Position numbers and translations under genes: made by a program. This document shows, in pieces, positions 53,701-63,794 of a stretch of 64,000 nucleotides of DNA (positions within the stretch are counted from its first letter, which is position 1; each line of letters opens with the position of its first letter). This stretch comes from Perognathus longimembris pacificus (taxonomy: Eukaryota; Chordata; Mammalia; Rodentia; Heteromyidae). The notes under the pieces were generated by a model. That model had not been told where the DNA came from. It saw only the letters and a program-made list of their open reading frames with translations, and did no database searches. The stretch is from NCBI RefSeq assembly GCF_023159225.1, contig NC_063162.1, positions 88,193,438 through 88,257,437 on the forward strand, written 5' to 3'.

Positions 53701-56700
53701 GTAGAGTTTATAAGCTGTCTCGTAAGTCCATAAATCACACAGGCTGGAGCTATAAACGAGATTCCATAAAACTAAATTCCAGGTTTACTTATAAGCAAAC
53801 AGAACAGGCCAGATATACCCTTGAAACCATTCATAAAGAACTCTGCTCATTATCTTCCCACAAGCAAATACCACTGCATGTTTTCAATAGTCGACACTGC
53901 TCAGGAATCTAGAGGAGGGAACAGAAGTTCCAAAACCCAGGAACACTAACACTAGCATGTAAAAATGCCTCTAGTTTTCACTCCAACCATTTCACCTCTC
54001 AGAGGTACTCCTACTATGTCTTTCCCCTTTCTAGAATCCCCAAGTTAATTTGCTGACTCTTCATCTCAAACGGGATGACAGTAGGAGGTTGGGATTTTGG
54101 ACGGTGACCAGGACATGTGGAAAGAACCCTCATGAATATTAGCAGTGTCCTCTCAGAGAGCTGCCCTGCCTCTGCCAGCCTGGGAGAACACAAACAAAAA
54201 GGCATCATCATCTCTGGGCCAGAGGCAGCCCTCACCCAACACTGAATCTGCAGGTACCTCGATAAGCCTTCTTAGTCCCTAAAACTATAAAAAATAATTT
54301 TTATCGTTTAAAAGCCATCCAGGAAAAATAAAAAGCCACCCAGATTATAGTATTTGTACAAACTAAAATACGTTTAGGTTCAAATTTTCCAAAAGATAAA
54401 AAAGGTTTGTATCTGTCCCAAAAGGAAGCTACTAGCCACCTGTGGTTACCGAGCCCTTGAGTCATAGCTAGAAAGAATACATTTTAAATGTTAATTTTAT
54501 TTAAATTTAAACTTATAGAGCCACATATGGTAAATAACAGTACAGATACAGGAAGCTTCTATCATTGCAAACATTTTACTGTCTACTTTAGTTTTCAGCT
54601 GTGCTTAGGACTGCCCCCTCTTCTCAAAACTCATCAGGGAAGCCAAGCTAGTCTGTTTGTTCTATTCTGTTCTGGGGGGGGGGCGGGGCGTGCGCGTGCT
54701 CGTGCCCCCATCCTGGAGCTTGAACTCTGGCCTAAGCATTGTCCCTGAGCTTTTGCCTCAAGGCCAGCATTCTACCACTTGAACCATGGCTCCACTTCCA
54801 GCTTTTTGGTAGTTGATTGGAAATAAGGGTCCCACAGACTTTCTGCCCGGGCTGGCTTTGAACTATGATCCTCAGATCTCAGCCTCTTGAATATCTAGGA
54901 TTACGAGGCATGAGCCCAGTGTCTTCTACTGTTTTCCTCCATTCTTAAATGGTAAGGTTATTTAATGTCTTTTCCCATATCTTGGTGAACTCTTGTCTAA
55001 GAAATGGTAGCAGATACAACAAAAAGCGAAAGTAGGTCATGACTCTTGAAGAGTTTGTTACTTAGTTGTCGAGACAACACTACCCACAACTATACAATAA
55101 CCCTAAAGCAGGGTGCTTGGTGGCTCACACCTGTAATCCTCCCTACTCAGGAGGCTGAGATCTGACCATTGTGGTTCAAAGCCAGTAGGGCAGGAAAGTC
55201 TGTAAGACTCTTATCTCCAATTAGCCACCTTAAAATAAAATAAAAAGTGGAGCTGAGGCTCAAAGTGGAATAGCACTAGCCTTGGGCATAAAAGCTCAAG
55301 GTGTACAAGAAATGTACCCATGGCCTAACATATGAAACTGTAAAAAAAAATTTTTAAACAATTTTTAAAGGGAAAATAAATAAATAAATAAAAGCTCAAA
55401 GAGAGAACCCAGCCCTCAATTCAAACACTATAACTGACAAAAAATAAATGCATAAATAAATAAGTCTAAAGAAAGCACTTTCAGCCAAATGACTAAAACA
55501 TCTATTCTTCTACTTCTGTATGCCAATATTGTTTCATCTAGCAAAAAAGCAAAAGTAAAAGCTCAAAAAAAGCAAAAGTAAAAAAATATGATGATTACTA
55601 TGAAACATTACAATTAAAACATATCAAAAGATCAAGTAGGTTTTTTGTTTTGGGTTTTGTTTTGTTTTGTTTTGTTTCTGTCCTAGGGTGTGAACTCTGG
55701 GCCTGGCTGCTGTTCCTGAGCTCTTGAGCTTAAGGCTAGCACTCTACCACTTGAGCCACAGTGCCACTTCTGGTTTTCTGGTGGTTAATTGGAGATAGGA
55801 GTCTCAAAGACTTTCCTGCCCATTCTGGCTTTGAACCGTGATCCTCAGATCTCAGCCTCCTGAGTAGCTAGGATTTCAGGCATGAGCCACTGGAACCCAG
55901 AAAAAGTTTAAGTTTAAAACTGTAAGGAGTTGACATCTATGAAAGCAAATATCAAATGTGTTCATTTTTTTCAATTTTCAAATAGTTATATATTTATTGA
56001 AAAATTTTAATACCAAAGGCACTATACTAAGCGTAGGGGAAAACACCAAAAGGAATAAAATCCTAAGCTTATCTCCATGTGTTTACATTCTGGTGTAGAA
56101 CTTTTGAACTGTCCATTAGTGAACACTGTAAACAGGTCAAGACTAGGTAATGAGCCCTAGAAATTGTTAAGCTATGTTTTGTTAAGTGATCTCTTTCTTA
56201 AAAGCTATTGGATAATTTTTAGTTTATAATATCAAAAAAGCCCCTAAACATAAATAATACACATTAATAGCTGAAAATACAGTCTCCCTTCAGTTGACAA
56301 TCTTTTGTGGATTTAGGATATATTTTTTTAACTGGCATGTAATATATATATATATACATAATTATACATATGTATATGTGTGTATGTATATTACATAATT
56401 ACATATTCACATATATAATTACATGTCCATTAAAAATAAAAATATAATATATAGGTACATAAGTATATTGCATATCTATATATATTACGTATCAATGAGA
56501 AACTGTGTGATATTTCGTACATGTATATAATAGGTAATGTCCATCTTCTCAAACATTTATTATGTCTTTGTTAGGAACATTGAAAATCCTACTAGATATT
56601 TTGAAATATATAATTAATTCTTGTCAGCCATAGTTACCTTTATGTGCTACAAAATTTAAGTAGTTATTCCTCTTAGCCAACCTACTCTCATACTCATTAA

Positions 56701-59700
56701 CCAGCTTCTCTCCATCCCCTCTCCCAACTGACAGTAACATATTTTAAAATAAAAAAGTGCTACAAATATACTGATAGTTTATGGTTATATACTGATTAAC
56801 TTGTATATTCAATGTTTATGATTTTAGCAAGTTGACCAGTATTATTACATATCATATTTTCATTACTCCTGTTATTTAAATTATCCAAAGAAAGCCTAAA
56901 GTCCTAACACTAACTATAAAATAAAACCTTTACAAATTATTTGAAATGATGTTATACATTCAAATATAATCTTGCTACTGTGTCTATGCTTCAAATAAAT
57001 GCTTCATGAAAGTAGATTTCCCAAATACTTACCCTTTCCTGGTATCGTCTTTCAAAGAAAGCCATATCATCTTCTCCAGGTCTCCTTAAAGAAGAAATCT
57101 GACTACTACCTACTAACATGAAAAAAAAATCCAATTCATATATTTATATTATTACATAGTCCCCCAAAATTAAACACATGTACTCACAGAAAGAAAAAGA
57201 CTCCCCTGCCAGGTGAAAATGTTTTATTGTAACCAGAAGCGGCTTAAATTGCTGGGCTCTGGTGGTTCACATCTGTAATCCTAGCTACTCAGGAGGCTGA
57301 GAATGATGGTTCAAAGCCAGCCTGAGCAGGAAAGTCTGGGAGACTCTTATCTCCAATTAACCACCAGAAAACCAGAAGTGAAGTTGCGGCCCAAAGTGGT
57401 AGAGTGCTAGCCTTGAGCAGAAAAGCTTAGGGACAGTTCCCAGGCCCTGAGTTCAAGCCCTACAATCACCACCAACAACAACAAAGAAATGGCTGAAATG
57501 GCCTATTATATCTTACATCTATTTTTTTTTTTTTTTTGGCCAGTCCTGGGGCTTGGACTCTGGGCCTGAGCACTGTCCCTGGCTTCTTTTTGCTCAAGGC
57601 TAGCACTCTGCCACTTGAGCCCCAGCGCCACTTCTGGCCATTTTCTGTATATGTGGTGCTGGGGAATCGAACCCAGGGCCTCATGTATATGAGGCAGGCA
57701 CTCTTGCCACTAGGACATATCCCCAGCCCCTCTTACATCTATTCTTATATCTTACATCTATCTTACTTAAAAGAAAAAGAAACTTCAGTGGCAAATATTC
57801 TCCAAATGAACTGGCTTGTGTTAAATAACACCACACAGCTACAGATAAGAGTGTATTTCACTTTTCCCACTATTTACTATGTTCTCTAACTCGAAATCCA
57901 TGTTATTCTTTATGAGATAATGCATAGCAGTATACATTACTGAGGCTTTACTACATATGGCGTTGTGTAGTAACCAGATTATTAATACTATTTGCTTTGA
58001 AATTTTCCATACCTAAAATAATTTTAACTATCTTTCATAGTGTTGCTTTTATAAAATTACTTGAGCACTAATTTGTGTGTTAAAAGAAGTTTTAACTTGC
58101 TTTAGTAAGGAAAATCTAGTTTTCTAGGTAGGTTAAAAAAAATTATCATTGGTGTAGGTGTCTTCCTTGGGTCCTTTCATTTCCAAAGCAGGACAGCAAT
58201 CTGAATATCTGTTTTAATTTTCAAAGTATTTAAACTCACCCTCAGCCTAGGATATTAAGGTAAAAGCACCTAACTCCAGATAGCTACTACTGCAGAGTAC
58301 AACCATACTGTTGATGATCTTTAACAAAAACCTTGTTGAGAAAAAATAAAAGAAGAAATACTGCTTAGAACAGGTGAGGAATATCCATACTTGGATACTC
58401 TGTGTCTATCCCTGAACCGGATTGGACGATTTGAGGTGTGCCTCTTACAGTCACCTCCATGGGGTTGAATTCTAAAGCAACTCTGATTAGAGGTGACTAC
58501 ACCAAACAAGAACCATTTGGTGGAATTGCTTTAAAAAAAAAAAACTACAAAAAAAAAGGAACTCTGGAGGACCTGGGCCAGTGAAGTATCAATGGTAGCT
58601 GACTCTTCTTTAAAATTCAGTGTTGAAGTCGGGCATTGGTGGCTCATGCCTATAATCCTAGACTACAGGAGGCTGAAGATCATGATTCAATCCCAGCCTA
58701 GGCCAAAGACTATGAATCTCTTATTAATCCCAAAAAAACTGAGGTAGAGCTATAGTTCAAGTGAGTCGAGTGTTTTGTTAAGTGAAAAAGCTCAGGGACA
58801 GTGCCCAAAGTCTTAGTTCAAGCGCCAAAACTGGCAAACAATAACCAAAAAAAAAAAAAAATCAGTGTTGGTACCAGACATACCAGCAGCTCATGCCTGT
58901 GATCCTAGCTACTCAGGAGGCTGAGACCTAAATATTGCAGTCTAGAGACAGCCTGAGTAGAATAATCCACAAGACTCTTATTTCCAGCTAACCAGCAAGA
59001 AGCTGCAAGTAGAGTCATGTCTCAAGTGACAGAGCACCAGCCACAATTAAAAAGCCAAACAAGAGCCCAAGACCCTGAGTTCAAGTCCCAATACTGGCAC
59101 ACACACAAAAAAAGAAAATTCAATGTTGGTCTAACATCTGTAGTACTGAGGAACACATTCAGTATTGAATGAATGCACCTGTCCAATGCCACAGATAGTA
59201 CTATACTAAGTAAAACCTGAAATTTAATGAACCAATTATATCAATCTTGAAGGTTGCTACAATTGAGGTGAGAGGGCTTCAGCTTTTATTTCAATCTGTA
59301 TTTTATCATTACTTCATTATAATTATTGTACACAGCCTTAATCTTTTTTAAAGAATGTGAGTATATGAAAATACAAATAAGTCAAAGGAAATTTCCATTT
59401 AAAATATTAAATAGAAGCCACACATGCACCAGTGGCTCATGCCTGTAATCCTAGCTACTCAGGAGGCTGAGATCTGAGGATCATGGTTCGAAGCCAGCCA
59501 GGGCAGGAAAGTTCTTAAGACTCTTATCTCCAATCAGCCATCAGAAAACTGGAAATGGCATTATAGTTCAAAGTGGTAGAGTACTAGCTTTGCACCACAA
59601 AAACATCAGGGACAGAGCCAGGCCCTGAGGCTCCACAAGCAACAGATAGATAGATAGATAGATAGATAGACTGACTCTTCTCTCCTATTAAATACCAAAA

Positions 59701-62700
59701 GCTTGGAAATGGAGCTATGCCTCAAGTGGTAAAGCTCTAGCCTTAAGTAAAAAAGCTCATGGACAGCAGTCAGGTCCTAAGTTCAAGCCCCAGGACCAGC
59801 ACAAAAAAATAATAATAAATAAATAAAATATTAGGTACCTAATAAATCATATAATTTCTAAGTTCAGGGTTGGAAATGTAGCTCAGTGACAGAGAACTTG
59901 CCTAGGTTAAATCCCAGCACTAACAAAAGGGGAAAAAACCTTTTAATTCCCCTCTTCTGTGTATTTATTCTCCTTTCAATAAATTGAAATGAATTTTATT
60001 TGCTTTTTATTTATAGATGATAAAATGCTCCAACCTATGGTTACACTGGATTATGTATCATGGGGAAAACCCAAAGGATCTAGGCAATTAGTCCAGGAAA
60101 AGGTCCTCTTATTCAAATACCAGAACAACATGAGCCAGGATTTCAAACCTGTTGTTACAGAATTATCAGAATCCTCCTAATTTTCAGCATTAGCAAACAA
60201 AATGAAACTGTTTGCCTTTTAGTAGTGGTAATGTAAAAGAAAGTCAAATGACAGGTAACTTGGAGTCAAATTGTAGTAATAGAAAAAAGAAAGAAGCCTA
60301 AAGACAAATCAAAGTTCTATGGTCTTACTACATCCAAACCTATTTCTCATTCCCACTTCTTTACCATTTGTTATTGTTTCTGGAGACAAATAAGATGGTG
60401 CTTGAAATGCTTTTAGAAAGGGGTGGTCCATGGCGGTAATCGGAGAGTCTAAAATTTCAGCTGAGGGTGGACCTAGGAACAAATGAAAAGGAAAATGAGC
60501 TCTATCTACAAAGATGCAGACAATATTAAATAAAGCAGAATCATTAGTCCAATCCTTTGTATGAAAAAGAAATCTTTACCCAGGTGCAGTGCAGTAATGA
60601 ATACCTTATAATCTCTACATGTAGGAAAAGAGGGAGAAGAATCATGAGTTCAAGACCAACCTGGACTACTCAGGAAGATGCTACTTTAAAATCCAAGTGC
60701 TGGGCTGGGAATGTGGCTTAGCAGTACAGTGTTTGCCTAGCATGCACGAAGCCCTGGGTTCGATTCCTCAGCACCACATAAACAGAAAATGCTGGAAGTG
60801 GCACTGTGGCTCAAGTGGTAGAGTGCTAGCCTTGAGCAAAAAGAAGCCAGGGACAGTGCTCAGGCTCTGAGTCCAAGCCCCAGGACTGGCAAAAAAGAAA
60901 AAGAAAAAGAAGAAAAAAAAAACACCTCCAGGGCTGGGGATATGGCCTAGTGGCAAGAGTGCCTGCCTCATATACATGAGGCCCTGGGTTCGATTCCCCA
61001 GCACCACATATACAGAAAAATGGCCAGAAGTGGCGCTGTGGCTCAAGTGGCAGAGTGCTAGCCTTGAGCAAAAAGAAGCCAGGGACAGTGCTCAGGCCCT
61101 GAGTCCAAGCCCCAGGACTGACCAAAAAAAACACCTCCAGTGCTGGTGAATGTAACATCATGGATTGTGTCCTCTTTGCCTGCTCTAGCATTTGATCACT
61201 GATTTGCATGGAGAACAAATGAATTCTAACAGTGGGGGCAGGAAGAAAAACTCCAGGGCTGGGGACATAGCAAAGAGCTTGCCCTACATTCAATTCCCAA
61301 CATGGCAAATGGGAGGCAATTGTCTTTTGTAGGTTTTTGTTCTGTTCCTGGGGCTTAAACTCAGAGCCTGGGCCCTGTCCCAAAGCTTTTTTGCTTTAGG
61401 CTAATGCTCTACAACATGATCCATAGCTCCACATCTGGCTTTTTGCTGATTAATTGGATTATCATAGACTTTCTTGCCCTAGCTGGCTTCCAACTGTGAT
61501 CCTCAGATCTCAGCCTCTTGAGTAGGTACGATTACAGGTGTGAGCCACTGGTCTCCCAGCTTCAAATAAAAATCAAGGGAAGAAATATTTTCTGAACAAC
61601 ATGATGGCTAAAAAGCATTAAATATAAGGCCCTGCTACTGTGAGCACACAGTAACCATATGGTAGATTGGCTATGGCAATACACACTTGTAACCCCAGCA
61701 TTTGGGAGGCAAAGACAAGAGAATTAACAATTTAAGGGCAGGCTAGTCTAGACTACACAGTAAGATCCTGTCTCAAGCTGGGCACCAATGGCTCATGCCT
61801 GAGGCTAAGATCTGGAAGATCAAGTTCAAAGAAAACTCAAATATATCCCATCTCTAATTAACCAGCAAAATGCCAGACTGGAGGCATGGCTCAAGTGGTA
61901 GAACACCAGTAGTGAACAAGCAAGCTAAGCAAGAGTATGAGGCCCAAGTTCAAACCCAGTATATACACACACATACACACACACACACACACACACAAAC
62001 ATACACACACAAAATAAATTGACAAGCTCACATTTCATACATCATTACTTACCAATACCACTGTCATCCAAGCGCATGTAGCCTTCCATCAGTGAGCTGA
62101 AACCAGTTAATCCTCCCATGGATGCGTAAGGAACATCCTGTCCCACTGGTTTTCCCTGAGCCAATCTTTCTTGCATGGTTTCCACCACCGTTTCATGGGT
62201 ATATGCAGGCTGACCACACACACAAGTGAAGCAGCTATGGAACCCTGAACACTTTGTACCTGAATCAAGATGCATAGGGACTTAAATGTTTTTAAGCACA
62301 GATACTAAGCTGCTTACTCTAAGATATTTAGCTCAACAAAAGCCAGTTGAATCTTGGTTCTCTAGTTCTGATCTACCACCTCCAGCCCCTGATCTCTCTC
62401 CTAGCCAATGCTCTTACTTCTGAAAGATGCACAAGTGGCAAGAGTGTATGTCAAAGAAAAAATTTTTAAAAAACAAGTGAAACTAAGAGAAATTGAGTTA
62501 AACAATGGAATGCCAAGAAATATCCATCTCCACAAAAACTGAGTTAAAAGCAGAGATGTATGATATGGACAGTTCAGTAGCCAGGACCAGGTAAAGAAAA
62601 CGAAGAAACCATGCTACAGATGAACTTTTCTTAAAACCATATTTCAGTCAAGCACCAGTGATCCTAACTACTCTGAAGGCTGAGATCTGAGGACCACAGT

Positions 62701-63334
62701 TCAAAGCCAGCCTGGGCAAGAATGTTCTTGTGAGTCTTATTTCCAGTTAACCATCAAAGTCAGCTGGGGCAGGAAAGTCCGCAAGACTCCTATATCCAAT
62801 TAACCACAAAAAGCCAGAAATGGAGTTGTGGCTCAAGTGGTAAAGTGCTAGTCTTAAACACAAAGGCTCGGGAACAGCACTCAGGCCAGAATTCAAGCCC
62901 CAGACTGGAAAGAAAAAAAAAAAAAAAAGAAAGAAAAGAAAAAAATCTGTTACTATCACTTCAATTTTTAAAATTTATATGACATTGAACTTATGATTAT
63001 CAAGCATAAGAAAAACAGTATCCATTACATTTTACATTGTCATTGAATATTGACCCTACAGATCAATAAACTGATAACAAAACATATTAAGTATTCAATA
63101 AAGGAATTAAACACTCTGCGTCTAGGTATGAAACATAACTTACACACATTGCACCCAAAGCCAGGCACAGCCCTGTGCTGATCAGCAAAGTGTTTGCACC
63201 TGCAGCGAATGGGCTGGGCACCATTCAACGGGACATAGAGATAAGCCTGGCACGGGCAGCCAGTCACTCGGCAGGGCAGAAGAATGGGGCGCTGCTGCGG
63301 AATCATTTCAAAGTCAGTTTTATGTTGTTTATAT
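50701..63334 (-). CDS. FAM221A: FAM221A, last five coding exons; 5' end outside window
   Basis: Coding exons (minus strand, in order): 63144-63334, 62053-62259, 60365-60472, 57033-57112, 50701-50769 (stop TGA at 50701-50703). After one base that completes an Arg codon they give 217 residues and a stop, the length expected for the C-terminal part of the roughly 298-residue human protein. The first two exons form a cysteine-rich region (CRVTGCPC, CRCKHFADQH, CNVC, KCSGFHSCFTCVCGQPAY) that probably binds zinc. The tail is basic and ends KGKAPLPSTKKLS. The molecular role of FAM221A is not known to me. The call rests on sequence match and on its place upstream of STK31. Confidence 0.95.
50775..51850. 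other. FAM221A last intron, no recognisable element
   Basis: Mostly unique-looking sequence. A purine-rich run (GAAGGAGAAGGAAGAGAGGG type) lies at 51520-51590. Confidence 0.45.
51852..52085 (+). repeat. Composite B1-like + Geo-like SINE
   Basis: AGCCAGGTGTCCATGGCTCA ... CAAGCCCCACGACTGACC. Confidence 0.9.
52395..52576 (+). repeat. B1 SINE followed by (ATAC)n microsatellite
   Basis: B1 at 52395-52500 (GCACATCTGCAATCCCAGCA). GATA units follow, then about 12 ATAC units at 52527-52575. Confidence 0.85.
52838..53118 (+). repeat. Composite SINE followed by alternating purine-pyrimidine (CG/CA) tract
   Basis: Composite SINE to about 53066, with an internal duplication of the AAGCCAGCCCAGNCAGG unit. 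Then GTGTGCGCACACGCGCGCAC and (CA)n to 53118. Confidence 0.88.
53427..53645 (+). repeat. IDL-Geo-type SINE
   Basis: Duplication GAAATGGTTTAG at 53415-53426 and 53646-53657. Contains a small GACT duplication. Confidence 0.95.
53660..54670. other. FAM221A last intron, no recognisable element
   Basis: No SINE or L1 seen for 1 kb. A 73-codon minus-strand ORF (54014-54235) is not recognisable. Confidence 0.45.
54674..54925 (-). repeat. Composite B1-like + Geo-like SINE after G-run
   Basis: A GGGGGGGGGCGGGGCGTGCG tract, then CATCCTGGAGCTTGAACTCT ... GAGGCATGAGCCCAGTG. Confidence 0.85.
55107..55440 (+). repeat. Composite SINE split by a short L1 tail
   Basis: Composite SINE at 55107-55299, L1 tail at 55300-55387, SINE remainder at 55400-55440. 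Confidence 0.85.
55300..55387 (+). mobile_element. 88-bp 5'-truncated L1 insertion
   Basis: Only the last bases of the L1 3'UTR (AGAAATGTACCCATGGCCTA, ATGAAACTGTA) and an A-rich tail. It is bounded by a perfect 12-base duplication, ATAAAAGCTCAA, at 55288-55299 and 55388-55399. Confidence 0.88.
55655..55905 (-). repeat. Composite B1-like + Geo-like SINE
   Basis: GTCCTAGGGTGTGAACTCTG ... AGGCATGAGCCACTGGAACC, preceded by (TTTTG)n. Confidence 0.9.
55910..57030. other. FAM221A intron, AT-rich with TA/ATAC tract
   Basis: 56340-56500 is low complexity (TATATATA, ATACATATGTATATG). The rest shows no named repeat. Confidence 0.5.
57033..57112 (-). CDS. FAM221A: FAM221A coding exon
   Basis: 80 bases, (V)GSSQISSLRRPGEDDMAFFE ... 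YQER. Acceptor CATGTTAG (another AG three bases later would drop one codon), donor GTAAGT. Confidence 0.93.
57248..57475 (+). repeat. Composite B1-like + Geo-like SINE
   Basis: CTGGGCTCTGGTGGTTCACA ... CAAGCCCTACAATCACC. It begins 136 bases from the FAM221A exon at 57033-57112. Confidence 0.9.
57520..57730 (-). repeat. IDL-Geo-type SINE
   Basis: T-run, GGCCAGTCCTGGGGCTTGGA ... ATATCCCCAGCCCC, flanked by TCTTACATCTAT. Confidence 0.95.
57735..58620. other. FAM221A intron, no recognisable element
   Basis: Intronic DNA without SINE or L1 signature. A 62-codon minus-strand ORF at 58321-58509 is unremarkable. Confidence 0.45.
58628..58850 (+). repeat. Composite B1-like + Geo-like SINE
   Basis: GTCGGGCATTGGTGGCTCAT ... 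AAGCGCCAAAACTGGC. Confidence 0.85.
58870..59115 (+). repeat. Composite B1-like + Geo-like SINE (typical)
   Basis: The left part reads CAGCAGCTCATGCCTGTGAT, CTAGCTACTCAGGAGGCTGA (7SL/B1-like). It is linked by CTCTTATTTCCAGCTAACCA to a right part that resembles the right half of the IDL-Geo SINE and ends TTCAAGTCCCAATACTGGC. Confidence 0.88.
59420..59815 (+). repeat. Composite SINE, (GATA)n, and second right part
   Basis: Composite SINE at 59420-59640, GATA units at 59645-59670, then a second linker and right part at 59672-59803 ending AGGACCAGCAC. Confidence 0.85.
59862..59935 (+). repeat. ID-type monomer
   Basis: AGGGTTGGAAATGTAGCTCA ... TAAATCCCAGCACTAAC. Confidence 0.7.
60365..60472 (-). 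CDS. FAM221A: FAM221A coding exon
   Basis: 108 bases, PPSAEILDSPITAMDHPFLK ... PETITN. Acceptor TTCCTAG, donor G|GTAAAG. Confidence 0.94.
60580..60692 (+). repeat. B1 SINE, diverged
   Basis: CCCAGGTGCAGTGCAGTAAT ... AGTTCAAGACCAACCTGGAC. Confidence 0.65.
60702..60918 (+). repeat. IDL-Geo-type SINE, older subfamily
   Basis: GGGCTGGGAATGTGGCTTAG, GCATGCACGAAGCCCTGGG, ACATAAACAGAAAATG. Confidence 0.93.
60932..61127 (+). repeat. IDL-Geo-type SINE
   Basis: Inserted in the tail of the previous copy; duplication AAAACACCTCCAG at 60919-60931 and 61128-61140. Confidence 0.95.
61255..61562. repeat. ID fragment (plus) and composite SINE (minus)
   Basis: ID-type at 61255-61312 with internal deletion. 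Reversed composite SINE at 61330-61562 (GTTCCTGGGGCTTAAACTCA ... GTGTGAGCCACTGGTC). Confidence 0.8.
61658..62012 (+). repeat. B1, composite SINE and (CA)n
   Basis: B1 at 61658-61774 (CACTTGTAACCCCAGCATTT). Composite SINE at 61775-61960 lacking part of its B1 region. CA repeat at 61964-62008. The array ends about 40 bases from the FAM221A exon at 62053. Confidence 0.85.
62053..62259 (-). CDS. FAM221A: FAM221A coding exon, second half of cysteine-rich region
   Basis: 207 bases, TKCSGFHSCFTCVCGQPAYT ... YMRLDDSGI. Acceptor GATTCAG, donor G|GTAAGT. Confidence 0.96.
62280..62640. other. FAM221A intron, no recognisable element
   Basis: Short intron stretch before the exon at 62053-62259 (in transcript sense). 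Nothing recognised. Confidence 0.4.
62645..62935 (+). repeat. Composite SINE with internal duplication
   Basis: The linker segment, from GCCAGCCTGGGCAAGAATG to TTCCAGTTAACCATCAAAG, is repeated as CAGCTGGGGCAGGAAAGTCC to CCAATTAACCACAAAAAG. A-rich tail. Confidence 0.85.
63144..63334 (-). CDS. FAM221A: FAM221A coding exon, cysteine-rich region
   Basis: 191 bases: one base of an Arg codon, 63 codons (YKQHKTDFEMIPQQRP ... GFGCNV), and one base of a Cys codon. Acceptor ATTTTAG, donor T|GTAAGT. Ten Cys or His residues are in CxC and CxxC-like spacings, consistent with metal binding. Confidence 0.95.
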
Positions 63335-63469
63335 CTAAAATATAAAAAGGAGAGAAATACAAACCAAGTGCAGATATTAACAAAACTTGCCTATTCTATC
63401 CTATGCCAACGATTCTTTTCCTTTTTGGCTTTTGTTCTTTTGTTAAGAATTATTTATAAAATGAAAACA

Positions 63470-63785
63470 AGAGGCTGGGAATGTGGCTTAATGGTAGAGT
63501 GCTTGCCCAGCATGCATGAAGCCCTGGGTTTGATTCCTCCGCACCACATAAACAGAAAAAGGCAGAAGTAGCACTGTGGCTCAAGCAGTAGAGTGCTAGC
63601 CTTGAGCAAAAAGAAGCCAGGGAGAGTGCTAGGGCCCTGAGTTCAAGGCAAAAAACAAAACAAACAAAAAATAAAAAGCCAGAAGTAGAACTATGGCTCA
63701 AGCAGCAGAGCAGCAACTTTGAGCAGATAAAGCTAAGGGACAGAACCAGGCTTTGACTTCAACCCGTGGGACCAACACAAAAGAA
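63470..63785 (+). repeat. IDL-Geo-type SINE, older subfamily, plus extra right part
   Basis: IDL-Geo at 63470-63645. A second Geo-like right part at 63675-63775 begins AAAAAGCCAGAAGTAGAACT. It starts about 135 bases upstream of the FAM221A exon acceptor. Confidence 0.88.
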
Positions 63786-63794
63786 AGAGGAGAG

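Noticed and set aside
60826..61383. The longest ORF in the window, 185 codons on the minus strand
   Set aside because: It runs through two IDL-Geo SINEs and the end of another repeat. It contains only SINE-derived residues and no gene similarity.
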